64,000 nt of DNA. Source: Streptomyces spinosus. GTDB taxonomy: Bacteria; Actinomycetota; Actinomycetes; Streptomycetales; Streptomycetaceae. Positions 27,590 through 36,651 of this stretch are shown here, in pieces (position 1 is the stretch's first letter; every line of letters begins with the position of its first letter). The translations under genes were made by a program, and so were the position numbers. Location: positions 496,001 through 560,000 of the forward strand of contig NZ_JAINRC010000001.1 in NCBI RefSeq assembly GCF_020400655.1, written 5' to 3'. Below the pieces are notes generated by a model that saw only the letters and a list, made by a program, of their open reading frames with translations, was not told the DNA's origin and searched no databases.

Positions 27590-29059
27590 ATGACCATCGA
27601 CACAGGCGTCCCTACATCCGATGTGATCGTCGTCGGCGGCGGCACCGGCGGTTACAGCACCGCCCTGCGCGCCGCCGGCCTGGGCCTCGACGTCATCCTC
27701 GTCGAACGCGACAAGGTCGGCGGAACGTGCCTGCACCGGGGGTGCGTCCCCAGCAAGGCGATGCTGCACGCCGCCGAACTGGTCGACGGGATCGCCGAGG
27801 CCCGCGAGCGCTGGGGCGTGAAGGCGACCGTGGACTCCGTCGACTGGGGCGCGCTGGTGGCCACACGGGACGGCATCGTGGCGCGCAACCACAAAGGGGT
27901 CGAGGCACACCTCGCGCAGGCGGGCGTGCGAGTCGTGCGGGGCAGCGCACGGCTGACCGGACCCCGCACGGTACGGGTGGAGAGCACGGGCACGGACGGT
28001 ACGCCGGGCGTGCGCCAGGAGGGTGCGCCGGGCGTGCGGGATCTCACCGCGCGCCGTGCGCTCGTCCTCGCGACCGGCTCCCGCCCGCGCACGCTCCCGG
28101 GGCTCGATCCGGACGGGCGGCGCGTGGTGACGAGCGACGACGCCCTGTTCGCGCCGGGGCTCCCGGCCTCGGTCCTGGTGCTCGGCGGGGGCGCGATCGG
28201 GGTGGAATACGCATCCTTCCACCGGTCCATGGGCGCGGACGTCACCTTGGTGGAGGCCGCCGACCGGATCGTGCCGCTGGAGGACGCCGACGTCAGCCGC
28301 CACCTCACGCGCGGTCTGAAGAGGCGCGGCATCGACGTGCAGACGGGCGCGCGGCTGCTGGACGCGGAGCTGCTGGACAACGGCGTACGCGCGCGCGTGC
28401 GGACCGCGCGGGGAGAGACCCGGACGCTGACGGCGGAACGGCTGCTGGTGGCCGTCGGCCGGGCCCCCGTCACCGAGGGCCTGGGCCTGGACGCGGCAGG
28501 GCTGACGACGGACGAGCGGGGATTCGTCGTACCGCAGGACTGGGGCCGGCTGGAGACGGCCGTGCCGGGCGTCCACGTCGTCGGCGACCTGCTGCCGCCG
28601 CCCTCGCTCGGCCTCGCCCACGCCTCGTTCGCGGAAGGTCTGCTGGTGGCCGAGACCGTGGCCGGGCTTCAGTCGCCGCCGGTCGACTACGCGACCGTGC
28701 CCCGGGTGACGTACTCCTCGCCGCAGACCGCCTCGGTGGGGCTCGGCGAGGCCGAGGCACGCGCGCGTGGGCACGAGGTCGACGTCAACACGATGCCGCT
28801 GACCGCCGTCGCCAAGGGGATGGTGCACGGCCAGGGGGGCATGGTGAAGGTCGTGGCGGAGGCCGGCGGCGGGCCGGTGCTCGGCGTCCACCTGGTCGGC
28901 CCGAACGTGTCGGAGATGATCGCCGAGAGCCAGCTGATCGTCGGCTGGGACGCCGAACCCTCCGACGTGGCCCGGCACGTGCACGCGCACCCCACCCTGT
29001 CGGAGGCGGTGGGCGAGGTGTTCCTGACGCTCGCGGGGCGCGGCCTGCACCAGCAGTGA
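27590..29059 (+). CDS. Dihydrolipoamide dehydrogenase-like FAD disulfide oxidoreductase
   Basis: The 489-residue flavoprotein has the FAD motif VVGGGTGGYS (14-23), the redox disulfide GGTCLHRGCVPSK (C47, C52), an NAD motif VLGGGAIGVEYASF, the FAD-binding VHVVGDL and a C-terminal HPTLSE whose His is the catalytic base. These define class-I disulfide reductases. The sequence is closest to dihydrolipoamide dehydrogenase (E3). No E1/E2 genes are nearby, so it may be a second E3 for a special complex. The ATG at 27590 follows GGAGG by 9 bases. Divergence from the LysR gene suggests regulated expression. Confidence 0.9.
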   Translation: MTIDTGVPTSDVIVVGGGTGGYSTALRAAGLGLDVILVERDKVGGTCLHRGCVPSKAMLHAAELVDGIAEARERWGVKATVDSVDWGALVATRDGIVARNHKGVEAHLAQAGVRVVRGSARLTGPRTVRVESTGTDGTPGVRQEGAPGVRDLTARRALVLATGSRPRTLPGLDPDGRRVVTSDDALFAPGLPASVLVLGGGAIGVEYASFHRSMGADVTLVEAADRIVPLEDADVSRHLTRGLKRRGIDVQTGARLLDAELLDNGVRARVRTARGETRTLTAERLLVAVGRAPVTEGLGLDAAGLTTDERGFVVPQDWGRLETAVPGVHVVGDLLPPPSLGLAHASFAEGLLVAETVAGLQSPPVDYATVPRVTYSSPQTASVGLGEAEARARGHEVDVNTMPLTAVAKGMVHGQGGMVKVVAEAGGGPVLGVHLVGPNVSEMIAESQLIVGWDAEPSDVARHVHAHPTLSEAVGEVFLTLAGRGLHQQ

Positions 29060-29155
29060 GCCCGCGCACCGCGGGGGCGCGGGCGGGGGCGGGCTTCCGC
29101 GTCCGGGCGCTGCCGGGAGCCTCCCCCGCCCGATGCTTGACAGTTCACCCTTCGC

Positions 29156-30448
29156 GTGCGGGACTGGGAGGTGCGAAGCCGGGCGGACAAGTCGGGGGTG
29201 AGTCCTCTGCCGGAGCTGCGCTATCCCAGCGTTCCCGAACTGGTCGCCGCCGCTCAGGCGCTGGCGGCGCAGGAACCCGGGCTGTGCGCGCTGCGCCAGG
29301 TGGGCGTCTCACGCGCGGGCAGACCCCTGCACCTGCTGTCGGTGGGGCACGCCCGCCGTGCGGTGCTCGTGGTGGCGGGCGCGCACGCCAACGAGCCGAC
29401 GGGCGGCTCCACCCTGCGGGTGCTGGCCGAAAGGGTGCTGGCGGAACGCGAGTTGCGGACGGACACCTCCTGGCACTTCCTGCTGTGCGCGGACCCGGAC
29501 GGCGCGAGCCTGCACGTCACCCCGGCGCCGCGCAGCCTGCTCGACTACCACCTCGGTTTCTACCGGCCCACGGGGGCGGAGCAGCCGGAGTGGTCCCCGT
29601 CGGTGCTGCCTCCGGACCGGCTGCCGCCCGAGACACGGACGCTGACCGGGGTCATAGACGAACTGCGCCCGTATCTCCAGGTGACCTTGCACGGTACCGA
29701 TCTGGGCGGCAGCTGGGTGCAGTTGACCAAGGACGTGCCGGGCCTCGCCGAGCCGTTCGCCAAGTCCGCGGCGGAGCTGCACATCCCGGTGGAGACGGGG
29801 GCCTCGGACGCGGCGGGCTGGCCGGCCTCCGGTCCCGGGGTGCATGTGATGCCCGGCCCGGAGACGGGCGTGGCCTACCCGAGCCTGCCGGACGACGCCC
29901 GGCACAGCACCTGGTACCACGCGCACCGGTACGGCGGTCTGACAGCCGTGGTGGAGGTGCCGATGTGGGCGAGCGACCTGGTGGACGACCCGGCGCCGCA
30001 CCCGGCACCGGCCGCGGCCATGCGGCGCCTGGCCACGCGGCTGCTGCGGGACTCCCGGCAGGTCGAACGGATCCTCGCCGAGGCGCTGCCCCGCCTTGAG
30101 GGCGTGGACGGGCCGCTGCTGCGGGCCTCGCGGTGGGCACTGGAGCTGATCCCCGGCCTCGCGGAGGACTGGACCCACACGTCCCCGGCGGGCACGACGA
30201 TGGCGTACGTCGGCAGTGTCGACGCGTTCGGACGGCGGCTGCCGCTGCGGGCCGCGGCGATGCTGCTGCGGGTGCTGCGGGAGGCGGACGACCGGGCGGC
30301 GCCACGCCTGGAACAGCTCGTGGCGACCTGGTGCGACGCCTTCGCCGAGCGGTTCCGGGCCCGCTGGGTGCCGTTGGAGCACCAGGTGGAGCACCAGTCC
30401 CGGACGGTACTGGTGGCGGCACAGCAGGCCCGCGACCGGGCGGCGTGA
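29156..30448 (+). CDS. M14-family zinc carboxypeptidase-like protein
   Basis: The 430-residue protein has zinc ligands HANE (H77, E80) and LHGTD (H179) and the catalytic Glu in AVVEVPM (E267), in the order of M14 peptidases. No signal peptide is visible, so it is probably cytoplasmic and may act on a small peptide or an amidated metabolite. About 150 C-terminal residues are helical and outside the catalytic core. The start is uncertain: GTG codons at 29156, 29171 and 29198 are all in frame and none has a good ribosome site. Its coupling to the dehydrogenase gene 96 bp upstream is possible but unproven. Confidence 0.8.
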   Translation: MRDWEVRSRADKSGVSPLPELRYPSVPELVAAAQALAAQEPGLCALRQVGVSRAGRPLHLLSVGHARRAVLVVAGAHANEPTGGSTLRVLAERVLAERELRTDTSWHFLLCADPDGASLHVTPAPRSLLDYHLGFYRPTGAEQPEWSPSVLPPDRLPPETRTLTGVIDELRPYLQVTLHGTDLGGSWVQLTKDVPGLAEPFAKSAAELHIPVETGASDAAGWPASGPGVHVMPGPETGVAYPSLPDDARHSTWYHAHRYGGLTAVVEVPMWASDLVDDPAPHPAPAAAMRRLATRLLRDSRQVERILAEALPRLEGVDGPLLRASRWALELIPGLAEDWTHTSPAGTTMAYVGSVDAFGRRLPLRAAAMLLRVLREADDRAAPRLEQLVATWCDAFAERFRARWVPLEHQVEHQSRTVLVAAQQARDRAA

Positions 30449-30580
30449 GCCGGGGGCGGCGCGGGTGCGCCCAGCGGGCCCACGGGGAAGGTGCGCCCAG
30501 CCGGCGCGCCGAACGCACCAGCGCCACCCACGCGCCGGTTCACTCCCCCCGGCGCGCGTCCCCGCTCATCGCCCCGCCCC

Positions 30581-30994
30581 TCAGCCGTCCAGGGCGAACA
30601 CCGACCCCGTCCGCGCCCGCATCACACACGCGCTGGTGTACGTGTCCTGGAAGTCGACAGGCCGCCCGTCCCACCGCCCGCGCGCGTGGACCGTCACCGG
30701 GGCGAAGATCATCGGGCAGAAGACGTGCCTGGCCGGGATGCGGTCGACGGCACCGCCGGCGGCGGCCAGTTCCGCGCAGGCCTCGGACGCGCGCGCGTGT
30801 CCCTGGGGCGGCTCGCACAGCAGCAGCGTGCCGCGGCTGTCGCCGGACCGGTCGCCGCCCTTGGAGACCGTGAGGTAGAGCCAGTTGCCCGGCAGGGCGT
30901 CACGGGAGGCCGCCTGGGCCGGGCCCGCGGTGAGGAGGCCGGCCGCGGTCAGCAGGGCGCCGGCCGCCGCTGCCGCTCTGGTGATGTACGTCAT
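30581..30994 (-). CDS. Secreted subtilisin inhibitor (SSI family, I16)
   Basis: The 137-residue precursor has a signal peptide ending in PAQA-AS (about residue 28), leaving a mature protein of about 109 residues, normal for SSI. The four cysteines (C60, C73, C93, C123) form the two conserved disulfides. The reactive-site loop reads CPMIFAP, so P1 is M95 and P1' is I96; SSI itself has Met-Val. A Met at P1 fits inhibition of subtilisin-like proteases. SSI proteins act outside the cell and control developmental proteases. Start: ATG at 30994. Transcribed alone. Confidence 0.93.
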   Translation of the reverse strand: MTYITRAAAAAGALLTAAGLLTAGPAQAASRDALPGNWLYLTVSKGGDRSGDSRGTLLLCEPPQGHARASEACAELAAAGGAVDRIPARHVFCPMIFAPVTVHARGRWDGRPVDFQDTYTSACVMRARTGSVFALDG

Positions 30995-31104
30995 GCCCGT
31001 TGCATCGGCACGGCGGCTCCCCTTCCGCAGTGCGGCTCACCCGATCGGCACCGCGCACACGCGTGACCGCGCGTCCGTTCGAACTGGACCGGCCGGGCGG
31101 GGGC

Positions 31105-31656
31105 TCAGCTCGCCGCGAGCCGGAACACCATCCTGCCGAAGGCGACCTGGTCGCCCTCGCGGACGGCGACCGCCCCGATCACCCGGCGGCCGTTGACGGT
31201 GGTGCCGTTGGTCGAACCCAGGTCCCTGAGGACCCACAGGCCGCCCTGGTGGCGGAGTTCCGCGTGTACACGGGAGACGGTCTCGTGGTTCAGGCGCAGC
31301 CCGTTCGCCGGGTCGCGGCCGATGCGCAGCGGATGGGTGTGCGCCGGGTGCGGCAGCTGCAGCTTGGGCAGCCGCTCGGCCTGCCAGGCCCGCCGCAGCC
31401 GTACCGTGAACCCGGAGACGGCCTCCACGGTGCCGAGGAGGGCGCGGGAGAAGCGGTTCTCCCGGGGCAGGTCGGCGACGAGGGCGGCGAGTTCGTCGGA
31501 GTGGCGAGCGGCGAGCGCGAGTTCCATGCGGCGCACGAACGTGTCGTGCGAGAGCCGGCCCATGGCGACGCCGTCGCGCAGCACCCGCAGCGCCTGGTCG
31601 CGCTCCGCGTCGGACAGGCGCGCGGGATAGGTGGAGAACTCGAAGGACGACGTCAC
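31105..31656 (-). CDS. DUF1707 plus FHA domain protein
   Basis: I chose the GTG at 31656 (183 aa), whose product begins TSSFEFSTYPARLSDAERDQAL. Residues about 10-60 are a DUF1707 (SHOCT-like) domain ending in LADLP. The C-terminal part is an FHA domain: IGRDPANGLRL, SRVHAELR and GSTNGTTVNG carry the Arg, Ser, His and Asn of the phosphothreonine pocket. So it reads phosphoproteins made by Ser/Thr kinases. It is divergent from treZ with a 177-bp gap. Its kinase partner is unknown. Confidence 0.88.
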   Translation of the reverse strand: MTSSFEFSTYPARLSDAERDQALRVLRDGVAMGRLSHDTFVRRMELALAARHSDELAALVADLPRENRFSRALLGTVEAVSGFTVRLRRAWQAERLPKLQLPHPAHTHPLRIGRDPANGLRLNHETVSRVHAELRHQGGLWVLRDLGSTNGTTVNGRRVIGAVAVREGDQVAFGRMVFRLAAS

Positions 31657-31833
31657 GCTGGTGATTGTCGGGCAGTGAACCCCGGGTGTCCAGAATTCGG
31701 GGAATCGGTGCCGCTCCGTGGGTACTTCCGCGACACCTCGCGGCAAAGGGCCGATTCGAGAGCGGATTGATCGTCCGGGGCGGCACGATGGAGACGCGGG
31801 ACATCACGGTGAGCAGACGAAGGGGAACCGTCC

Positions 31834-33579
31834 GTGCAGTTCGAGGTGTGGGCACCGCAGGCAGACCGAGTGACGCTCCATTGCGAGGGCGCCACGCGCG
31901 CGTTGACGCGCGATCCCGCGCGCGAGGGGTGGTGGACGGGTGATGCGGAAGCCGGGGACGGCGCGCGGTACGGGTTCGCGCTGGACGACGGCCCCGTGCT
32001 GCCCGACCCGCGCTCGCGCCGCCAGCCGGACGGCCCGGACGGGTTGAGCGCGGTCGTGGACCACGAGCGGTACGCGTGGCAGTCGCGGTGGGCGGGGCGC
32101 GGACTGCCGGGCGCGGTGCTGTACGAGCTGCACGTGGGCACGTACACCCGGGAGGGCACCCTGGACGCCGCCGCCGCCCGCCTGGACCACCTGGTGGAAC
32201 TGGGCGTGACACACGTGGAGTTGATGCCGCTGTGCCCGTTCCCGGGGCGGCACGGCTGGGGCTACGAGGGCGTGTCGCTGTGGGCGGTGCACGAACCGTA
32301 CGGCGGTCCCGAGGCACTGAAACGCTTCGTGGACCGGGCGCACGAGCTGGGTCTCGGCGTCGTCCTGGACGTCGTGCACAACCACTTGGGGCCCTCGGGG
32401 AACCATCTGCCGCGGTTCGGGCCGTACTTCACGGACACGCACACCACGCCGTGGGGTTCGGCGGTGAACCTGGACGCGCCCGGCTCGGACGAGGTGCGCG
32501 CCTTCCTGCTGGGCAGCGCGCTGGCCTGGCTGCGGGACTACCGGATCGACGGGCTGCGGCTGGACGCGGTGCACGCGCTGTACGACACGCGCGCGTGCCA
32601 CTTCCTGGAGGAGCTGTCGGCGGCGGTCGACGGCCTCGCCGAGGAGGTGGGCAGGCCGCTGTTCCTGATCGCCGAGTCGGACATGAACAACCCGCGCTTC
32701 ATCACCCCGCGCGCGCAGAACGGCCTCGGACTGCACGCGCAGTGGAACGACGACTTCCACCACGCCCTGCACACCGCGCTGACCGGCGAGTCGCAGGGCT
32801 ACTACGCCGACTTCGCGCGCGATCCGTTCGCCGCGCTCGCCAAGACGCTCACGGGCGGCTGGTTCCACGACGGCACCTACTCCAGCTTCCGGGGCCGCGG
32901 TCACGGCCGGCCGCTGGACCGCGCGCGCGTGGCCGGGCACCGGCTGCTCGGCTACAGCCAGACCCACGACCAGGTCGGCAACCGCGCCCAGGGCGACCGG
33001 CTCTCCGCGCACCTCTCCCCCGGTCTGCTGGCCTGTGCGGCCGCGCTGACCCTGACCGCCCCGTTCACGCCGATGCTGTTCATGGGCGAGGAGTGGGCGG
33101 CCGGCACGCCCTGGCAGTTCTTCACCGACCACACCGACCCCGAGCTGGCGGAGGCGGTACGGCGGGGCAGGCGGCGGGAGTTCGCCGCGCACGGGTGGGC
33201 CGAGGAGGACGTGCCCGACCCGCAGGACCCGGCGACGCGCGAGCGGTCCTGCCTGGACTGGTCCGAGCCGGAAGGCGAGCCGCACGCGCGCGTGCTGGCC
33301 TGGTACCGGCAGCTGATCGCGCTGCGCCACGCCCAGCCCGACCTCACCGACCCGGACCTCGCCGACACGAAGGTCGCGTACGACGAGGACGCCCGCTGGC
33401 TGGCCTTCCGGCGCGGCGACCTGCGGGTGGCGGTGAACCTGGGCAAGGAGCCGGTGGCGATCCCGCTGGGCACCGGCCGGGTGGAGGTCCTCGCGGCCTG
33501 GGACCCGGTCGGGACGCCGGGCCCGGACGGGCTGCTGCAGGTGCCCGGGGAGTCGTGCGTGGTGCTCACCCAGCCCTGA
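31834..33579 (+). CDS. treZ: Malto-oligosyltrehalose trehalohydrolase TreZ
   Basis: The 581-residue GH13 enzyme starts with a short N-terminal beta domain (FEVWAPQADRVTL). Its barrel has VVLDVVHNHLGPSGN, GLRLDAVHALYD (nucleophile Asp), LIAESDMNNPR (Glu) and YSQTHDQVGNRAQGDR (Asp, family-specific). It cleaves trehalose from maltooligosyltrehalose made by TreY. A GTG start at 31834 follows GAAGGGGAAC. It is separated from treY by the LysR, dehydrogenase, peptidase, SSI and FHA genes, so the trehalose genes are not one operon. Confidence 0.96.
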   Translation: MQFEVWAPQADRVTLHCEGATRALTRDPAREGWWTGDAEAGDGARYGFALDDGPVLPDPRSRRQPDGPDGLSAVVDHERYAWQSRWAGRGLPGAVLYELHVGTYTREGTLDAAAARLDHLVELGVTHVELMPLCPFPGRHGWGYEGVSLWAVHEPYGGPEALKRFVDRAHELGLGVVLDVVHNHLGPSGNHLPRFGPYFTDTHTTPWGSAVNLDAPGSDEVRAFLLGSALAWLRDYRIDGLRLDAVHALYDTRACHFLEELSAAVDGLAEEVGRPLFLIAESDMNNPRFITPRAQNGLGLHAQWNDDFHHALHTALTGESQGYYADFARDPFAALAKTLTGGWFHDGTYSSFRGRGHGRPLDRARVAGHRLLGYSQTHDQVGNRAQGDRLSAHLSPGLLACAAALTLTAPFTPMLFMGEEWAAGTPWQFFTDHTDPELAEAVRRGRRREFAAHGWAEEDVPDPQDPATRERSCLDWSEPEGEPHARVLAWYRQLIALRHAQPDLTDPDLADTKVAYDEDARWLAFRRGDLRVAVNLGKEPVAIPLGTGRVEVLAAWDPVGTPGPDGLLQVPGESCVVLTQP

Positions 33580-33596
33580 GAGCCGGTGCCGGCACG

Positions 33597-33628
33597 GCCC
33601 TGAGGGTCCCTCGCGGTCCCGTCAGGGC
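33597..33628. terminator. Hairpin between treZ and the converging APH-like gene
   Basis: GCCCTGA (33597-33603) pairs with TCAGGGC (33622-33628), and an inner GGG/CCC extends the stem. The right arm includes the stop codon of the leftward gene. Confidence 0.6.
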
Positions 33629-34557
33629 TCCGGCTCGTCCTCCTGGAGGTCGGTCACCCGCTCCAGCAGGATCGGCTCCCAGGCGCGCCGCAGCTGGGTC
33701 CGCAGCAGGGGCAGGGAACCGGTCGTACGGCCTTGCAGACGGTCGGTGAGGCGGATGACGGTGTCGCAGCGGGCCAGCCACAGGCCGCGCAGACAGGGGC
33801 GGGCGCCGTAACCGGCGAGGGTGGCGGCGCGCACGGCCGGCGGGGAGCCGACGGCGAGGGCGAGCCCGGCGATGTCCTCGGCGGGGTCGCCGAGGGACGC
33901 GGCGGTCCAGTCCAGGATGCCGCGCACCCGGCCGTCGGCGCTGACCAGCACGTGCGCGCCGGTCAGCCCGTGGTGGGTGAGGACGGCGGAACCGGGCTGC
34001 GCGGCGAGCTGGGCCGCGCCGGGCGGGGTCAGCTGGTGCAGCCGGGCCGCGTCGAACTCGTCGGCGGCGGCGAGCCGTTCGGCCGCGTGGACGGCCATCC
34101 GGCGCAGCGCCTCCAGCGAGCGCGGCGCGGGGCGCGGCACGCCGAGCGCCTCGGCCTGGCGGGCCGGCACCGTGCGCAGTCCGCCGAGCAGCCCGGCGAG
34201 GTCGGCCTCCCCGACGGCGGAGACGTCGTGCTCGTCGGCCGTGCCGCCGGGCAGCCGGATGTCGAGGGTGTAGGCGAGGCCGGGCGCCCATTCGCCGTGC
34301 GCGACGCTGGCCGGGACGGCGACGGGCAGCTGCGGGCGGACCAGCTCGCGCAGGCGCAGTTCCCGGCGGCGGCGGACGGAGGACTCGCGGTCGGGCGCGA
34401 GGCGCAGCACATGACGGCCGCCGACCCACCAGGTGTGCTCGCGGTCCTCCGTCACGGGCCGCACGGCGGGTCCCCCCGTGCCGTCGCCGCCCTCCTTGAG
34501 CAGCGAGCGGACCAGCCTGCGGACGGTGTCCGCGGTGGGTGTCGGTGCCTGGATCAT
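33622..34557 (-). CDS. APH-like protein with degenerate catalytic loop
   Basis: The 311-residue protein keeps the APH fold: a nucleotide-binding lobe, helices, and RGILDWTAASLGDPAEDIAGL with the metal-binding Asp (D216). The Brenner motif, normally HGD(x)xxxN, reads HHGLTGAH (195-202): the catalytic Asp position is Gly197 and the Asn position is His202. Phosphotransfer by the usual mechanism is therefore unlikely, and it may be a pseudokinase or bind a ligand only. The start is the ATG at 34557. An M24 peptidase gene is 52 bp upstream on the same strand, possibly the same operon. Confidence 0.8.
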   Translation of the reverse strand: MIQAPTPTADTVRRLVRSLLKEGGDGTGGPAVRPVTEDREHTWWVGGRHVLRLAPDRESSVRRRRELRLRELVRPQLPVAVPASVAHGEWAPGLAYTLDIRLPGGTADEHDVSAVGEADLAGLLGGLRTVPARQAEALGVPRPAPRSLEALRRMAVHAAERLAAADEFDAARLHQLTPPGAAQLAAQPGSAVLTHHGLTGAHVLVSADGRVRGILDWTAASLGDPAEDIAGLALAVGSPPAVRAATLAGYGARPCLRGLWLARCDTVIRLTDRLQGRTTGSLPLLRTQLRRAWEPILLERVTDLQEDEPEP

Positions 34558-34609
34558 GGGTCGCGCGTCGCCGTTCCGGGTGTCGTCGGAAGTTCTCTCC
34601 TCGGGTCTC

Positions 34610-35737
34610 TCAGTCCACTATGACCATCTCACGGGTGGTGTTGTTGAGGCGGCGCGCGCCGTCACCGGTGACCGCGACGATGTCCTCGATGCGCACCCCG
34701 AAGCGGCCGGGCAGGTAGACGCCGGGCTCCACGGAGAAGCACATGCCGGGCACGAGGGGCTGTTCCTCGCCCTCGATCATGTACGGCGGTTCGTGCGTGG
34801 TGACGCCGATGCCGTGGCCGGTGCGGTGGATGAAGTACTCGCCGTACCCGGCGTCCGTGATCACGGCGCGGGCGGCGCGGTCGACCTCCTGGCAGGCCGC
34901 GCCCGGGCGTACGGCCTGGAAGCCGGCCTCCTGGGCGGCGCGCACGACGTCGTGGACCCGGCGCTCCTCCTCGGTCGGCTCGCCGACGTGGACGGTACGG
35001 GTGGTGTCGGAGCCGTAGCCGTCCATCAGACCGCCGAAGTCGAGGACGACCATGTCGCCGCGCCGGATGACACGGTCGCCGACCTCGTGGTGGGGGTTGG
35101 CGCCGTTCGGGCCGGAGCCGACGATCGTGAAGTCGACCTGGGAGTGGCCGAAGCGGCGCAGCAGGCCGGCGAGGTCCTGGCCGATGTCGGACTCGCGGCG
35201 GCCGGCGAAGGGGACCTTGCGGATCTCCTCGAACGCCAGGTCGGCGGCGGCGCCCGCGGCCGCCAGCAGTTCCAGTTCGGCCGCGTCCTTCACGGCGCGC
35301 AGCATGGGCAGGGCGTCGGTGAGGGAGGCGTAGGACGTGCCGGGCAGGGCCCGCTGGAGGCCCAGCAGGTGCATCGCCCAGGTGTTGTCGCTGATGCCGA
35401 ACCGGCCGCGGTCGTCGAGGAGACCGGCGGTGACGGCGTAGGGGTCCTTGCCGTCGGTCCAGTCGCGCAGGGTCAGCGCGGTGGCACCGGCGGCCCGCTC
35501 GGCGTCCGGGGCCTCCAGGGTGGGCACGACGAGCACGGGGTCCCGGCCGGGTGCGAGGACCAGCAGGGTCAGCCGCTCCGTGACCGCCGTGGGCGTGTAG
35601 CCGGTGAGCCACACCATGTCCGGTCCCGGCGCCACGAGCAGCCCCGCGAGGCCGGCGTCCGCGGCGGAGCGCACGGCACGCTCCATACGGGCCCTGTGGT
35701 CGGCGGCGGTGAAGGGCGCGGGCGTACTACCGGTCAT
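34610..35737 (-). CDS. M24-family metallopeptidase (Xaa-Pro aminopeptidase-like)
   Basis: The 375-residue protein has a creatinase-like N-terminal domain and a pita-bread C-terminal domain. The five metal ligands are in VVLDFGG, GSDTTRT, HRTGHGIG, SVEPGVYLPG and VRIEDIVAV. Such enzymes use two Mn or Co ions to remove an N-terminal residue before proline; some relatives act on creatine or other amides. The ATG at 35737 gives the family's usual length. Cytoplasmic, no signal sequence. Confidence 0.92.
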   Translation of the reverse strand: MTGSTPAPFTAADHRARMERAVRSAADAGLAGLLVAPGPDMVWLTGYTPTAVTERLTLLVLAPGRDPVLVVPTLEAPDAERAAGATALTLRDWTDGKDPYAVTAGLLDDRGRFGISDNTWAMHLLGLQRALPGTSYASLTDALPMLRAVKDAAELELLAAAGAAADLAFEEIRKVPFAGRRESDIGQDLAGLLRRFGHSQVDFTIVGSGPNGANPHHEVGDRVIRRGDMVVLDFGGLMDGYGSDTTRTVHVGEPTEEERRVHDVVRAAQEAGFQAVRPGAACQEVDRAARAVITDAGYGEYFIHRTGHGIGVTTHEPPYMIEGEEQPLVPGMCFSVEPGVYLPGRFGVRIEDIVAVTGDGARRLNNTTREMVIVD

Positions 35738-35954
35738 CCGGGCCTCCGGCGCGGGTGGGGAAACGGGGCGTTGGCGTCTGGTGCAGCATCCTGCCCGCCC
35801 GCACGGAGCCGCGCGAGCCGGTCCCGTGGACCGGGGTCCCGCGGTACGTCGAGAGGGCGCTGGGCATGGGTCCATGATGACGTGGGGGACGCATGGTGAC
35901 CAAGGGGTTTCCCGGAGTGACCGGAGTCCGCGGCGGCGGTGGGTCCGGGCCGGG

Positions 35955-36509
35955 TCAGATCACCACCCCCGGGGTCACCGTCAACTGCTGGTAGCCGCCG
36001 CTCGCGTGGCGCACGGTGAGGAGCACCGCCTTGCCGGGGCGGGCCCGTCGGACGGCACGGGCCAGATCGGCGGCGGTGTCCACCCGGGCCTCGCCCCACT
36101 GGAGCACGACGTCCCCGCGGACCAGGCCCGCCGCGTAGCCGGGGCCGGGCACGTGCACGCCCACGACCAGGGCGCCCGCCTCCCGCGCGTCGACGGCCTC
36201 CACGCCCAGGGCGGCCCCGGGCGGGGCGGCGACGGGCGTGGGCGCGGCCCGGGCCGGGGCCGGTGCGGGCGGCGGGGCCTGGTGCCGCGGCCCGGCGAGT
36301 CCGCTCACACCGATCACCGTGGCGCCGACCGCGCCCATGCCCACGCCGGAGAGCACCAGCACGGTGCCGGCGCACAGGCCGCACAGCAGGGTCCGCAGCC
36401 GCCGGCCGCGCCGGGGCGCGGCGTGCGGGTGACGGCCGGGATCCGGGGTGTCGTGCTCCCGCCGGTCCTGACCGGGCACGGGCTTGGGACGCAACGCAGT
36501 CTGTTCCAT
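35955..36509 (-). CDS. Membrane-anchored PDZ-domain protein
   Basis: The 184-residue protein has a basic cytoplasmic leader (1-40), one transmembrane helix (about 41-73), a Pro/Ala linker (77-98) and a PDZ domain (about 98-184) with GLVRGDVVLQWGEARVDTAADLARAVR. No protease domain is present, unlike HtrA proteins. The domain faces outward and could bind C-terminal tails of membrane or secreted proteins, perhaps as an adaptor for a protease. Start: ATG at 36509, with AGGCGAG upstream. The partner is unknown. Confidence 0.88.
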   Translation of the reverse strand: MEQTALRPKPVPGQDRREHDTPDPGRHPHAAPRRGRRLRTLLCGLCAGTVLVLSGVGMGAVGATVIGVSGLAGPRHQAPPPAPAPARAAPTPVAAPPGAALGVEAVDAREAGALVVGVHVPGPGYAAGLVRGDVVLQWGEARVDTAADLARAVRRARPGKAVLLTVRHASGGYQQLTVTPGVVI

Positions 36510-36651
36510 GGTTCGCTCGCCTCCGGGTGATGCTCTACCCGGGGCGGTGGGCTGTGACGAGACACGAAAGAGTGAGACTGCCCGGAGGGTGACTCAGGGT
36601 AGTACCAGCCGTCACGCCTGCGCGGTCGGCACACCCTTCCGGTCCGTCCGC

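Noticed and set aside
29137..29160. TTGACA as the -35 box of the M14 peptidase gene
   Set aside because: No -10-like hexamer lies 16-19 bp downstream.
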